Shown piece after piece: positions 44,745-56,700 of a stretch of DNA of 64,000 bases. A model generated the notes under the pieces. It was not told the origin of the DNA and searched no databases. It saw nothing but the letters and a program-made list of their open reading frames with translations. Each line of letters starts with the position of its first letter. Position 1 is the first letter of the stretch. This DNA comes from Calamus simplicifolius. Taxonomy: Eukaryota; Streptophyta; Magnoliopsida; Arecales; Arecaceae. The position numbers and the translations under genes were made by a program. The stretch covers positions 1-64,000 of the forward strand of contig UESW01004256.1 of assembly GCA_900491605.1 (NCBI GenBank). Reading direction: 5' to 3'.

Positions 44745-47690
44745 TGTAATACCCGGTTCCTACGAACCAGGTTTAGGTTAATTCTAATCCGGTTCATGCG
44801 AACCAGGTTTGAGTTAATTCTAACCCGGTTCATGTGAACCAGGTCTGGGTTGATTTAATGTGTTGAGTAACGCTTCGCTCGCAGCGATGACGCTTTGGTT
44901 CTCAGATCTCATAACCGAAGCATCTCGCTGTGACATTAAAAAGGAGGGGGTGCCCTCCCTCCTGGTGCTCAGAGTCCGCGTTCCCTCAGGTAATTCCCCA
45001 TCCTCTTAGTGCTAGAGAGAGAGAGAGTATCAGGAGAGAGGAAGAGAGAGAGAGAGAAAGAGACAGCGTAAGGAAGAGAGAGACAGAGAGAAACAGAGAT
45101 AGAGCTCGGGAGACACAGTGCGTGAGCCGGTCGATCCCCTTGGTTCAGGCCCGGCGGCGTGCTCGCCGCCGCGCCGGGCCTGATACTTGGCCGGTGACCC
45201 CGCCGGCGCCGGGGAGGCGTCCGGCGGGGTGGTGGTGGAGAGAGAGGAGAGGGAGGGCCAATTGGCCCTCCTCTCGCGCGGTGGCGGAAGCCGAACCGCC
45301 GGTTGGTTCGGGCCCGGCGGCGTGCTCGCCGCCTCGCCGGGCCCGAGCTTGGCCTGTCGCCTCCACCGGCGCCGGGCGTGCGTCCGGTGGAGGTCCGGCC
45401 GGCCATGGTGGCCGGCCGTGCCGCCGGCACAGTTCCGTGCCGCGCGGAGGAGTTAGAGAGTGAGAAATTGAGGGAGAAGGAGGGGTTTGGCGGCCGGCCG
45501 CGGCGGCGGCCGGCTCTGGCCCGGCCACCGGCGGCCGGGCCGCCCTCAATTTGGCCGGCGGCGGCCCCGGCCGCCGGCCATGTCCCCGTCCCCTGTTCGG
45601 TGAAACAGGGGATCGGGTGGGAATTGGTTGAACCGGGCCGGCTGGGCCGGCCGGTTCAGGCCTTTTGGGCCGTGCAGAGAGCTGATTTGGGCTAGTTTTT
45701 GGGCCCTGTAACGGGCCGGGATTAGAAAAATAATTATATGGCTAGAATCTGGGTGAATTCTAGTTTCTTGGGGTATTTTTACTTCCCCAATTGGGTGTGT
45801 ATAGTGGGAGATATTCGAGCCCAAAGTAGGGCCCGTGAACTAGTCTGGGTAGAAATTCTAAGGGTCATTTTAATATTCCTTGCTAATCAATTAATTGTGT
45901 AAATGATCCTGTAGGTGCTCAGACATCTGACTAGCTTATTTATACCTGTTGGATTGCGTACTGAGGTAAGTAAGCCAGTTATCAGTTTATTAAATAATTT
46001 GTTTCAGGATATGCGTAGTTAAATTGTGAATTGTGATATGAAGAATTGTTATTGGCTAAATTTGTAAGTAGATGAATATTATGAATACATGGCTGTTATG
46101 ATTTCATGTGTGGATGCTATGCATGAGAGATGCAGTTGCTATGCATGAGAGATGCAGTTGCTATGCATGAGAGATGCAGTTATTATGACATTGATGTGAT
46201 ATATTACATGCAATTGTTCAGTAAGTATAATCCACTGTTTTGCTACATGATTGATGTATTGATGTATTGATGATGTGAGGTACTGTTATGTGTCGCCGCG
46301 GTCTCCTTTATCCTGTCATACCACACACACGTCTAGAGGACGTGTTCTGGATTTCGACATTATTGGCGTGACCCTGGTATCTCGACCTTTCGGTAGGGGG
46401 ATGCTTTGAGGGAATGCTTGTTGGTACATTATTGGCGTGACCCTGGTATCTCGACCTTTCGGTAGGGGGATGCTTTAAGGGAATGCTTGTTGGTACACTA
46501 TTGGCGTGACCCTGGTATTTCGACCCTTTCAGTAGGGGGATGCTTTAAGGGAATGCTTGTTGGTACACTATTCTGGTGGATTTTGGCGTGACCCTGGTAT
46601 TTCGACCCTTTCAGTAGGGGGATGCTTTAAGGGATGCTTGTTGGTACACTATTGAGATATTGCAGGGCCGTGGGTCACATTTACAGTTACCATTGAGAGT
46701 ATAAACAGTGGGTTTACTTATATAGTATAATTGAGCAGTTATGGATGCAAATGATTGGTATTATATTCATAAGTGCCGCCGCGGTTCTCCTTTGCTATGG
46801 CCATACACATCTAGAGGATGTGCTCAGATGAGGCATTGCAGGGCCGTGGGACACGCATGATATAATACTTACATTGCATAATGGAGTGATTGTGAATGCA
46901 AAAGAATGAATTATATTTATATGTGTCGCCGCGGCTCTCCTTTGTTATGGGGCATTGCAGGGCCGTGGGACACATATGATATAATATAACAATTGGAATG
47001 CTTTATATGCACTGATAATTTACTATGATATAATACAACAATGATGAGTGCAAATGATTTGAATTATATTTATATGTGCCACCACGGCTCTCCTTTGTTA
47101 TGGGGCATTGCAGGGCCTTGGGACACATATGATATAATATAACAATGATGGGTTTACTTACATTGCATGTTTGAGTATTTGTGAAATGTTTATGCATGCA
47201 GATCATTTATATGCTTATTGATTGCTATGCTATGATTTGACTGTATAACATGGTTTACTTACTGAGTGTAATCTCATAAAAATATTATAATGTTTTTGCT
47301 ACAGGACCATGAGATTTGAGAATAACATGTTGGAGTGATGGACCTCAACTCAAATAAAATATAGATTTTTGTTTTATTGCTATGCCAGTGTATTTATGTG
47401 TAGGGCTTGATGCCCAGACTATATTATTGTGGTGTGTAAGGAACCATAGGTTCGTTGGAGCTTCTATTTAAAATAAAGTGGATTCATATGTTGATGTAAC
47501 CCCAGTAATGCTTATGTGTAGGGCTTGTAGCCCAAATCTTAGTTATGGATTGTATTAAAGTCATGGACTTGAATGATATATAGGTTGTTGCTTTTCTTGA
47601 ATTTCAGTGTCATGTTTCGGGACGCCTTGCGTGCCCGGCACGCGGCGGGTTGTCACCCTAGCTCAAAATTTTTGGGTCTGGGGCGTGACA
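44745..47690 (+). repeat. Element E 3' LTR
   Basis: 2,946 bp, closely similar to 39551-42498. Differences include TACGAACC for TATGAACC, several single-base indels in G-runs, one fewer 22-bp unit and altered 70-bp units (an extra TTCTGGTGGAT near 46572). Confidence 0.95.
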
Positions 47691-48973
47691 CCCAGCATCG
47701 TGGAAGCTGACCGAATAATGCAAGTTGAGACCGAACCATCATGGTTCGATCCCATTCTGAAGTACCTCAAAGAAGGGTCGCTTCCATCCGACCGGACAGA
47801 AGCTAGAAAGCTAAAGCTGCAGGCCACCCATTATGTGCTGATCGACGATCAACTCTACAAACGGTCCTTCTTCATGCCACTGCTCAGATGCCTCCGCCCG
47901 TCTGAAGCAATTATGCTCTCCATGAAGTACACGAAGGGATTTGCGGCAACCATCTGGGAGGTCGGTCCCTATGTCACAAGGTGCTACGACAAGGCTATTA
48001 TTGGCCGACTATGCAGAAGGACGCAGACGACCTTGTCCGAGCTTGCGACCCATGCCAAAGGCACTCAAGCATTCAAAGACTCCCCTCCGCCAGCCTGGTT
48101 CCTATATCCTCCGCTTGGCCCTTCGCCAAGTGGGGGATGGACATCCTCGGCCCGTTCCCGCTTGCCGCGGGGCAGCGAAAGTTTCTATTTGTCGCCATTG
48201 ACTACTTCACTAAATGGGTCGAGACGGAGGCAGTTGCACAAATAACCGAGGCACGGGCCAGAGATTTTGTATGGAGGACCATCATCTGCCCTTTCGGCCT
48301 CCCGCATACTATAATCACTGATAACGGCAGACAGTTCGACAACCCTAAGTTCCGCCAGTTCTGTGAAGAGCACGGAATCCGTCACCACCTCACTTTGGTC
48401 AGGCATCCGCAGGCCAACGGAGCAGCTGAGGTGACCAATAGGACCCTTCTTCAGGGGATCAAGGCTCATCTTTCCAGAGCCCGAGGCAGGTGGGTGGACG
48501 AGTTGCACCACGTCCTATGGGCCTACCGCACCACCCCGAGAGTTCCCACAGGTGAAACCCCATTCCAGATGGCCTTTGGCACAGAGGCTGTTATCCCTGT
48601 AGAGATAGGCCTCCCTTCGCTGCGGGTGGAAAGCTACTCAGAGGAAGCCAGTGACGAACAGCTCCGCACCAACCTCGACCTGATAGAGGAGGTTAGAGAG
48701 AAAGCCCGGATCAGAGTGGCTGCCTATCAACAAAGGGTGGCCCGCTACCACGCCTCCAGAGTCAAAGGGAAAGCTTTCCTACCCGGCGACATTGTTCTCC
48801 AGAAAGCATCTGTCTCCAAACCGCTGGAGCAAGGAAAACTAGCACCAAATTGGGAAGGCCCCTACCAAGTGGCTGAGATCGTCGGACCGGGGACCTACAA
48901 GCTGCAAGATTTGAGCGGAAAGTCTGTCCCCCGAACCTGGAACTCAGACAATCTCCGTAAGTATTATCAATAG
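47691..48973 (+). pseudogene. Tat D integrase, nearly intact
   Basis: Coding resumes at the second TSD copy with PSIVEADRIMQVETEPSWFD. After one lost base near 47909, the frame at 47981-48973 is open for 330 codons. It includes zinc-region CDPCQRHSS, MDILGPFPLA (first Asp), FGLPHTIITDNGRQFDN (second Asp), HPQANGAAEVTNRTLLQG (Glu), YRTTPRVPTGETPFQMAFGT and a C-terminal domain ending WNSDNLRKYYQ. All three catalytic acids are present, unlike in element C. It is called a pseudogene because the zinc region is frameshifted and E separates it from the rest of pol. Confidence 0.92.
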
Positions 48974-49135
48974 GGTATGTCCTTCATAGGCTCACCTCAT
49001 TATACCCTGTTATACCTTTCTGTCAGCACATGTTTTCGTAATTTACGACATGAATCATCACACATTATATTGCCAAAGATCGCGAAGAGAAACAGTGCTG
49101 CTCACCAATCCTCGGCACGAACGAGTTATCTATTT

Positions 49136-50150
49136 GAACAGGGAATCTCCGAACCTTGGTAGGGCCAAGTAAAAAATCTCCGAACTTTGGCAGGGCCAAG
49201 TAAAGAATCTCCGAACCTTGGCAGGGCCAAGTAAAAAATCTCCAAACCTTGGCAGGGCCAAGTAAAAAATCTCCGAACCTCGGCTGGGCCGAGCAACGAA
49301 TTCTCCGAACCTTGGCAGGGCCAAGTAAAAAATCTTCGAACCTCGGCTGGGCCGAGCAACAAATTCTCCGAACCTTGGCGGGGCCAAGTAAAATCTCCGA
49401 ACCTTAGTAGGGCCAAGTAAAAAATCTCCGAACCTTGGCAGGGCCAAGTAAAAAATCTCCAAACCTCGGCTAGGCCGAGCAACAAATTCTCTGAACCTTG
49501 GCAGGGCCAAGTAAAAAATCTCCGAACCTCGGCTGGGCCGAGCAACAAATTCTCCGAACCTTGGCGGGGCCAAGTAAAAATCTCTGAACCTCGGCTGGGC
49601 CGAGCAACAAATTCTACGAACCTTGGCGGGGCCAAGTAAAAATCTCCGAACCTTGGCAGGGCCAAGTAAAAATATCCAAACCTTGGCAGGGCCAAATAAA
49701 AAATCTCCGAACCTCGGCTGGGCCGAGCAACAAATTTTTCGAACCTTGGCAAGGCCAAGTAAAAAATCTCCGAACCTCGGCTGGGCCGAGCAACAAATTC
49801 TCCGAACCTTGGCAGGGCCAAGTAAAAATCTCTGAACCTCGGCTGGGCCGAGCAACAAATTCTTCTTTACTTGGCAGGGCCAAGTAAAAAATCTCCGAAC
49901 CTCAGCTGGGCCGAGCAACAAATTCTTCGAACCTTGGCGGGGCCAAGTAAAAATCTCCGAACCTTGGCAGGGCCAAGTAAAAAATCTCCGAACCTTGGCA
50001 GGGCCAAGTAAAAAATCTCCGAACCTCGGCTGGGCCAAGCAACAAATTCTCCGAACCTCTGCTGGACCGAGCAACAAAAACTCCGAACCTTGGTGGGGCC
50101 ATGTGAAAAATCTTCGAACCTCGGCTGGGCCGAGTAACAAAATCTCAGCA
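49136..50150. repeat. Post-integrase hairpin minisatellite, Tat D
   Basis: About 30 units of 30-33 bp. Two unit types alternate irregularly: one carries CTTGGCAGGGCCAAG then TAAAAAATCTCCGAAC, the other CTCGGCTGGGCCGAG then CAACAAATTCTCCGAAC. Both form a six-base stem. The long open frames read through this block (for example 49130-50164, minus strand) come from the lack of stops in the repeat and are not genes. Confidence 0.97.
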
Positions 50151-50833
50151 CGGCTGAGCGACAAGATTCCCGAGTCTAGACAGGGCTGCGATCTCTAAAG
50201 CTCCGGCCAAGACCAGAGTGCGTAAACCTTGGCCAAAGCCAAGGGCTACATTCTGCCGCTGGAAACCTCGGCCAAAGCCGGGGAGCAGCCTTAGTTATCA
50301 AGTTCCTCGGGCCAACCGAGTGATATTCCCGCGCCCTGGTCGTGACCGACGACCAAATCGTCAGCCGAAAGAGCAAAGCCCTCGCGCCTTAGCCGCACCC
50401 CAGGGCGTCGTTTGAAACAGGGTGACTTCTCGAGTACCCTAAAAATGAAACGAAGGCAAAAACCTCCTGATACTCCGGAAGAAGTAAAGGAACTCCTTCT
50501 GAAGAACCGCCTAGGTCCGCCACTAGTCCAAACAGAGACCAGTGACCCCCAAGAAAACTTGGGTTCGGATTCGGGCAGCTCACAAGCCCCGGCCGACCTA
50601 AGTATCCTTCTAAGCTATGTCGGGTTCAGGTGGCTCGTGCGCCCTAATTAAACCCAACCGTGGTCTCCCAAGACCTAGCTCGTACTTGGGCGGTCGGAAA
50701 AACCCAACCAACGTTCGCAAATGCTATGGAAACAATAGAATGCGCAGTATGACAAATCTTCGTATTTACTGATTAAAAAGAAAAGAAGGACAACAACGGC
50801 GAAAGAAAGAAAAAGAAACAAAAAGAGCCCTCG
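50151..50833. other. Tat D post-integrase spacer
   Basis: Degenerate CTCGGCC/CCGAG sequence. The plus-strand frame at 50412-50651 has no recognised domain. Confidence 0.5.
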
Positions 50834-51142
50834 CTAAGGCTCGCTGTCACTTCCGGAAGCCGACAAATCCTCCAGGCGCTGGGAAAGCTCGGCGACTTGT
50901 CGGTGGAGTGATATTATTTCCTCCCTTTGCTGGTCCACCACCCAGTGTAGGGCCTCGACCTCCCTCGTGGTGACGGAAACGTACTCTTCGATGACCCTCT
51001 CGAGCCGCTGGTGGCTCACGAAGGCCGACGCCAAGGCCTATCCATTGACCGTAATGGTGGGACGGCCCCCCTCCGGATGCAGCAAGCCGTTGATCGTCGC
51101 TCTTAAATCGTCGGATGACTGCTCTCCTCCTCGAGAAGCCAT
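50834..51142 (-). pseudogene. Short antisense ORF of Tat D (coiled coil), one stop
   Basis: From ATG at 51142: MASRGGEQSSDDLRATINGL, then RPTITVNG, an in-frame TAG (51040-51038) where element C has ATG, then ALASAFVSHQRLERVIEEYV, EVEALHWVVDQQREEIISLH and RQVAELSQRLEDL, stopping at 50834 (102 codons). The C-terminal half has spaced hydrophobic residues typical of a coiled coil, ending in an acidic SGSDSEP tail. Both Tat copies share start, length and middle motif, which suggests a real coding history. I do not recognise the family. Confidence 0.6.
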
Positions 51143-53764
51143 GTTGAAAGCTGCTCTAAGATCGGACTAAAAGGATGGCAAATGCCAGCGCCCCCCATCC
51201 GTATTTATACTTTTCAAGCGAGTATTTCGATCAGTCAGGCCGTAACCACCGACCCGTGAGAATTCGCCACGTGTCACCGCTTTAACTGGCGCCTGCAGAA
51301 TCCGAAAGGTCATGCCCCATCCCGAGCGAAATCGGTAATGTGGATGGACTGTTTGGGAACCCCCCTTTTTCTCCTTTGGGAATGGGGTACCTCCCAATCT
51401 GCCGGCCCCCCTGCAATAAATGCTCCCAACACTTCCCCAAGCTCTTTTAAGCTGGCCGCTTTTCGGGAAGCGTAAAAAAGAAAGAGTTCCAACACCTGAC
51501 AATAATTTGTCCCCTTAGGAGAGGTCATGTCATAAATGGAGGGCGTGACCATGTACCACCCGTTCTGCCTTGACGCTCCTCACCGAACCCCGCAGGGACC
51601 TGGCATTATGACTCATAGTGACGACTAAGTCACTCCTCCGAGCTCTGAATCTCCGAACCTTGGCAGGGCCGAGCAACAAAATCTTCGAACCTTGGCAGGG
51701 CCAAGCAACCGTTCTCCGAACCTCGGTAGGGTCGAGCCATAAATATCCGAACTCCAACAAGGTCGAGGCATGAGTCTCCGAGCTTCGGCCAGAGTTAAGG
51801 AACGTATTTTGCCACCAAACAACCTCTAAACCTCCATCTAAACCCGGGCAGCTTATAAGCCCCGACTAGTTCGGATGACGTGAGATCCTCGCCTAAAAAC
51901 GAGCGAGATGCCCTCATGTCCCGCGGCCAACAACAACAATTTGGCACAAAAGAAATAGAAATTGAGAAATAGAGCAAAACTTTCTTTATTTCATTGCCAC
52001 CGAAACCGATTACAACTGCCTGAGAGGCATTACAAGAGCATTGAAATGCATAAAATAAAGACGAGCACAAAACTCGGGCAACTGCTCCAAAGCAAATCTG
52101 GGCAACTATGATGCTCCGGCGTCCGAACCGACAAATCGGGCAAACCGCGAACAGTCAGCTCGAGCCGATAACGGGCGGGCGACATGGACCAACAGTTGTG
52201 GCCAGCTTCGGTAAATAATGATATCTCGGCGACCCAACTGGGATATCAGAGTGATTGGAAAGGGTGGACGGGATATTACCCCTAACCACCCAACCGAGAG
52301 GCCTCCCGACGAGTAGGTAGGAAGCCCGCAGACCCTGGCGCCAGAATGCTCTCCCAAACCGAGTGTGTACTACCCGGCCTTGCCCAAACTCAAAGGCAAG
52401 GTACCTGCGGGCGACACACCTTCACCCCCTCCCCATGTGGCGAAAGATTCCCCAGGCGGGCAAGCCCAGGAATCCAAACCAGGGGAGGAGGCAAAATTCA
52501 CACAACCCATGGGGAGCCCGCGTACACTTCCTACCGTACGTTTCCGAGGGGGGAACCACAAAGGACACACGGGAAGCACATATGTGTGCTCTCCGTGTGA
52601 TCTCTGCGCCCCTCCTGTGCACTCTTCATATGATCTCTGGGGCTCATCCCCTAAGGGCAAACCGCTCTTCGGCAACTCCTTCATCGCCCCAACTGTCTGG
52701 AGGCAAGGGGCTTATGAAAGGAAAGCTCAACCCTCCCACTCGTAACAGCGGAGAAATGAGCATGGTGGAAACTCCAATGGGGAAGGAAACTTTTGGGATG
52801 ACCTAACACGATCCCTCTTCCCCCCTTTTTTATAGGCAAAAATGAATCGGGGACAGCTATCAAGGCCGGAAGCCCCGAGATTCGAAACACCTGGCCCATG
52901 TCTCCACGTGGCCTCCCAGGATGAAAGTAGCACCCCGCCGCGCGCCAAGCCAGTCACCTGAATCGTGACGAACGCAAAGATTTCCTTTGATCCCAAATCA
53001 TGGTTTTCGAACGCAGAAAATCGCCCGCCAATCCTATGGAAACTGACAGATCCAGGGAATCGTCCTACGAGAAAGACATCCTCCAATGGCGGGTGAATAC
53101 CTGTATCACACGTCGAAACAACCCACGTGGGAAAAGACCAGCACAGTAAAGGCCTCCTGGAAGGCTCCAAGGCAGCTTTTTACTGGCAACAGAGTCATAT
53201 CATCCATTTCGGCAAAATGGAAATCGACTTGCCTGAGAAGAAACAGAGCACTGACAAAGCAATTAAGGGGTGCGAACACCGTGCGTTCCTCGGGAACAGA
53301 CCCCCAGTCTAATTGCGCGCAAGGTCTAGGCATCGCCTAACCCCCCTTCTTGTGGGGCCAGAGCTATTCCTATACGTCAAAAACCAATTGAAGTATCCGC
53401 TCCCGGTCGAGCTACTTTATCCTTCGGCCCCAATCGAGCTACTTTATCCTTCGGCCCCAATCGAGCTACTTTATCCCTCGGCCCCAGCCGAGCTACCTTG
53501 TCCTTTAGCCCCGAAAAGGCTATCTCGTTCTTTGAATTTTGTCCACCAAGTTAAATCGTCCCACACCGGGCTGCGTCGATGTTCGACCTTTTCATCAAAA
53601 CAGCCCCCACGCCTTGGCCTCTATCAGGGTATTTCGCCAAAACTCGAGACAAGGAACCATTCAGGGAAGACAAACAAATGGGAAATGGCCAATTTATTTA
53701 TTGATCTCCGATCGAATTACAAAACAAAAGAGAGGGAAGAAAACACATATGGCCCCCAAAAGGG
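51143..53764. other. Tat D spacer between the two antisense genes
   Basis: 2.6 kb homologous to 25844-28337 of element C for most of its length. It contains a few hairpin minisatellite units near 51645-51780. No coding domain is recognised on either strand; the overlapping frames at 52346-52806 lack family features. Confidence 0.55.
53408..53515. repeat. 27-bp tandem array
   Basis: Four copies of CGAGCTACTTTATCCTTCGG plus CCCCAAT, starting at 53408, 53435, 53462 and 53489, increasingly diverged. Confidence 0.9.
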
Positions 53765-56700
53765 TCAAGACTTGGGATCAACACCAGCATCTCCAGCGGC
53801 CGCGTCAGCAAGGGCGTTGCTTTGCTCTCCCTTCTCAAGGGTGCTAGGACGAGATACATCGGCGGTTGCATCAATTCTCAGGATGGCATCGAGGTCAACA
53901 TCAGATATTTCTCCATATTCGTCCTCCTCGACCCCCGGGGTGTAAGCTTCATAACGTTCTGCATCTAGGCACGACAGGTCCAGGTCCGGGTAAACCTGGG
54001 TGACCTTGGCCCTTGCCTCATCTTCACCTAGTTGAAATGCGTCGGCACAGGCCGCCCTATGTTCGTCGGTGAATTCGGTGGATTTCTTGTACTCCTCCAC
54101 CGCCGAGGAGGCCCGCGCATTTGCCTCGTTTAATTGCTTATCCAGTTCGGAGATCCTTCGGTGCCTTGAGGCCGCCTCCTCTCCAAATGCCTCCAACCGT
54201 CTCTGGAATTCCTGCCTCATCTTATGCGTCTACAGGCAAAAAGGGCGGGTAAAGCAGAAATCAAAAGGTCAAAATGAATGGATCCAATAGAGCCGTACCT
54301 CATCCTCCCGCCGGGCTAACTCCCCCTCCAACACGTGAACCCTGTTGAGAGCCCTGGACCTAGCCGTCTGGCTCTGGCGAAGGCTCTCTTTTAGCTCTTC
54401 CACCCAGGTCTGGGTATCTCCAACTTCCTGACGAGCAAAGTCGACTTCATCTGACAGTCGGGCAGCATGTTCATCCGACCACTTTAGCCGATCCTGTGTA
54501 TCGGCGAGCTCCTTGCTTAGGCGAGTGAGGTGGTCCTGCTGCCGCCGGCATTTGCGCTCTTCCTCCTCGAGCTTTTTACTCCAGCCAGCCTTATCTTCAG
54601 CGTGGCTAGCTTTCAGCTGGTCCCACCTCTTATCAAAATATAGCTGCATGGACTTAACCTCGCCTTCATGCTTCGCCCTGGCCTGAGCAAGCTCCAAGTT
54701 AGCCTTCTCGGATTGCTCACAGAAGCCTTGAAGCTTGCCAATCTGAACGGTAAGTTGGGAGGCTCTTTCCCTCTCAGCCGCAAGAATCTTGTTGGCCTCC
54801 TCAAGCTCCCGCTGGAGCTCACCAACCTGTGCAGCGAGTCGGGGGGCTCTCTCCCTCTCAACTGCAAGAATTCTACGAGCCTCCCCGAGCTCCCTCTGAA
54901 GGGTCACCAGGGCTCGAGAAAGTTTCTCAGTCGATTCCGCCCTCTCCTTGAAAAGATCGGCCTCATAGCGGCCCGAGCCCAAGCTCCAACCGCCAGATGC
55001 AAGCGCCATTTCAATGCCCTCATGATCAGGGCGCTCTGCGAAAAAAGCATGACACGCATAAAAGACAGTCGAACAAACTAACCAAATATCCGACTTCAGT
55101 GCGATAACTTACCCGGGACGCATAGTCTGTGGCGATCCTCGTAAGAGCAAGGTCATCAATCTCGGGGAGGAGGAAAGCCTCGTTTGGCATCCCAGCACTA
55201 CGGAAGGCCACCTCGATAAGGTCTTCTGGGTAACCCCCTCCAACTGAAGAACTCTCCTCTCCTTCGAATGCGGACCGTATCAGAGCGAAGAACCTGGCGC
55301 TTACCTCCGGGTCGCGTGAATGGAAGTCTGCCCCCAGGGAGCCATCCAGAACTCCCGCGACCCACGAGCTTCTTGACAGCCCGGCTTCCGCCGCCAGGGC
55401 CCTCGCTTGGGAGGCCTCAGACGTTTCGGCTCCGATAAGGAAAGCCTCGGCCGAAGCATCCCCTTTGCTCGCTGGCTCCCCTCCTCCTCCCTCTTCTCGT
55501 TTCTCTTCCTCTTCTCCTGCTTCCGTCTCCCCAGAGATTTCCCTATTTGCGACAGGCCCTTCAGGAACTTCCGACCCCTCCGGAGCCCCTTGTTCCTCGG
55601 CGGGAGGCCCCTCACCAGAGAGCCCCCCGCAAACTTCGATCGTCGGTGCCGCAGGCTTGGCCATCTCCTCATCGCCCATTGGCTCCCCCATCGATGGCCC
55701 AGGCCAGTCCTCAGCAGCTGTGACCTCTTTCCCTACCTCGATGGAAGCAGAGGCCGCCCCCACTTCCTCCTGCGACCTCGCCGAGCCATTGGCCCCCAAT
55801 GAGGGGGACCGGGCCGCCTCGCCTGCAGGAGCCCCCAGGCCAACCGGCGTTTCCCTTTCGCCATCATCAGACAAAATGATGACGGGGGGGGGAGGAAACC
55901 TTAGCAGCCTCCCCCGAAACCTCCGCGGCTTCCCGATCTTCATGCCTGGACAGACCCTCCTCCGTCGCTGAAAGATCAGGCGCCGCCAGAACTCTGGCAG
56001 CTTTGGCCTGCGGCGACGGAGAGTGCCGGCTGTTACCATCCCCCCCGGTCCCCCTGGAGCGGGAACCAGAAAGGCGAAGCCTCTTCTCGGACCGAGGCTT
56101 ACTACTGGAACTAGACCTCCTACGGCGCTTTCCCAGCTCCTCCCTCATTTGGTCGGCGAGCGCCGACTTTTCGGCTGTAGGAGCAATACAACTCGCCCAT
56201 TAGTTCACGTAGAAATCAGAGACGAAGCCACACTAAATTATCAGCTACGGGATAATACTCACCACGGGGATCGACAGGACTTAACCCGACCGCGAAAAGA
56301 GCGTCCTCCGATAAGAGAACGCTGGTTGGGAGCGCTTGACTACTGCGCAGCACAACCAAATCCCTCTTCTCCGAATCGGTCAATTCCGGGTGTGCTTCCG
56401 AATCCTTCACGTATTGCCCCCAGACTCGAGGGAAATCCAAACCAATATTCCCCCTGACTATGAGGAACCGCGACTTCCACTCCTTTATCGATGAAGGGTT
56501 ATCCGATATCATCTTGAAAGACCTCCGGGGATCGATATAAGGCCATTCTGAGGCCCTCCCGGAGACCAGATTAAAGCACACCCTGAACAATGGAAGGGTC
56601 GTTGTCACCCCAAGGCGCTTGCACAACGAGATGAACCCGATGAGGTTGCGCCAGCTGTTGGGGGCCACCATGGTGAAACATATATTGTAGAACTTCATCA

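Larger units (their letters stand above)
39551..47690 (+). mobile_element. Non-autonomous Tekay/Del-derived LTR element E
   Basis: 8,140 bp, TGTAATACCC to GGGCGTGACA, with TSD CCCAG at 39546-39550 and 47691-47695. The long LTRs (2,948 and 2,946 bp) enclose only 2,246 bp. That interior has an initiator-Met primer site, a gag start, a second diverged leader with gag start, decayed integrase/chromodomain sequence and a polypurine tract in the context GACGAAATTCTTATAAGGAGG. That wording is usual at the pol end of Tekay/Del chromoviruses. It cannot encode its own proteins, so it resembles a large retrotransposon derivative moved in trans. Confidence 0.93.

Noticed and set aside
44930..45463. 177-codon plus-strand frame in the GC-rich part of the element E 3' LTR, and the matching frames in the 5' LTR and F
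   Set aside because: High GC content removes stop codons. The frames are not preserved between the two LTR copies and encode low-complexity Arg/Pro/Gly sequence.
49130..50164. 344-codon open frame on the minus strand over the Tat D minisatellite
   Set aside because: It only reflects the absence of stops in a tandem repeat; all three minus-strand frames are long and encode the same few repeated peptides.
52346..52806. Overlapping 84-147-codon frames on the plus strand in the Tat D spacer
   Set aside because: Three overlapping frames of similar length with no motif and no clear conservation of an open frame in element C.
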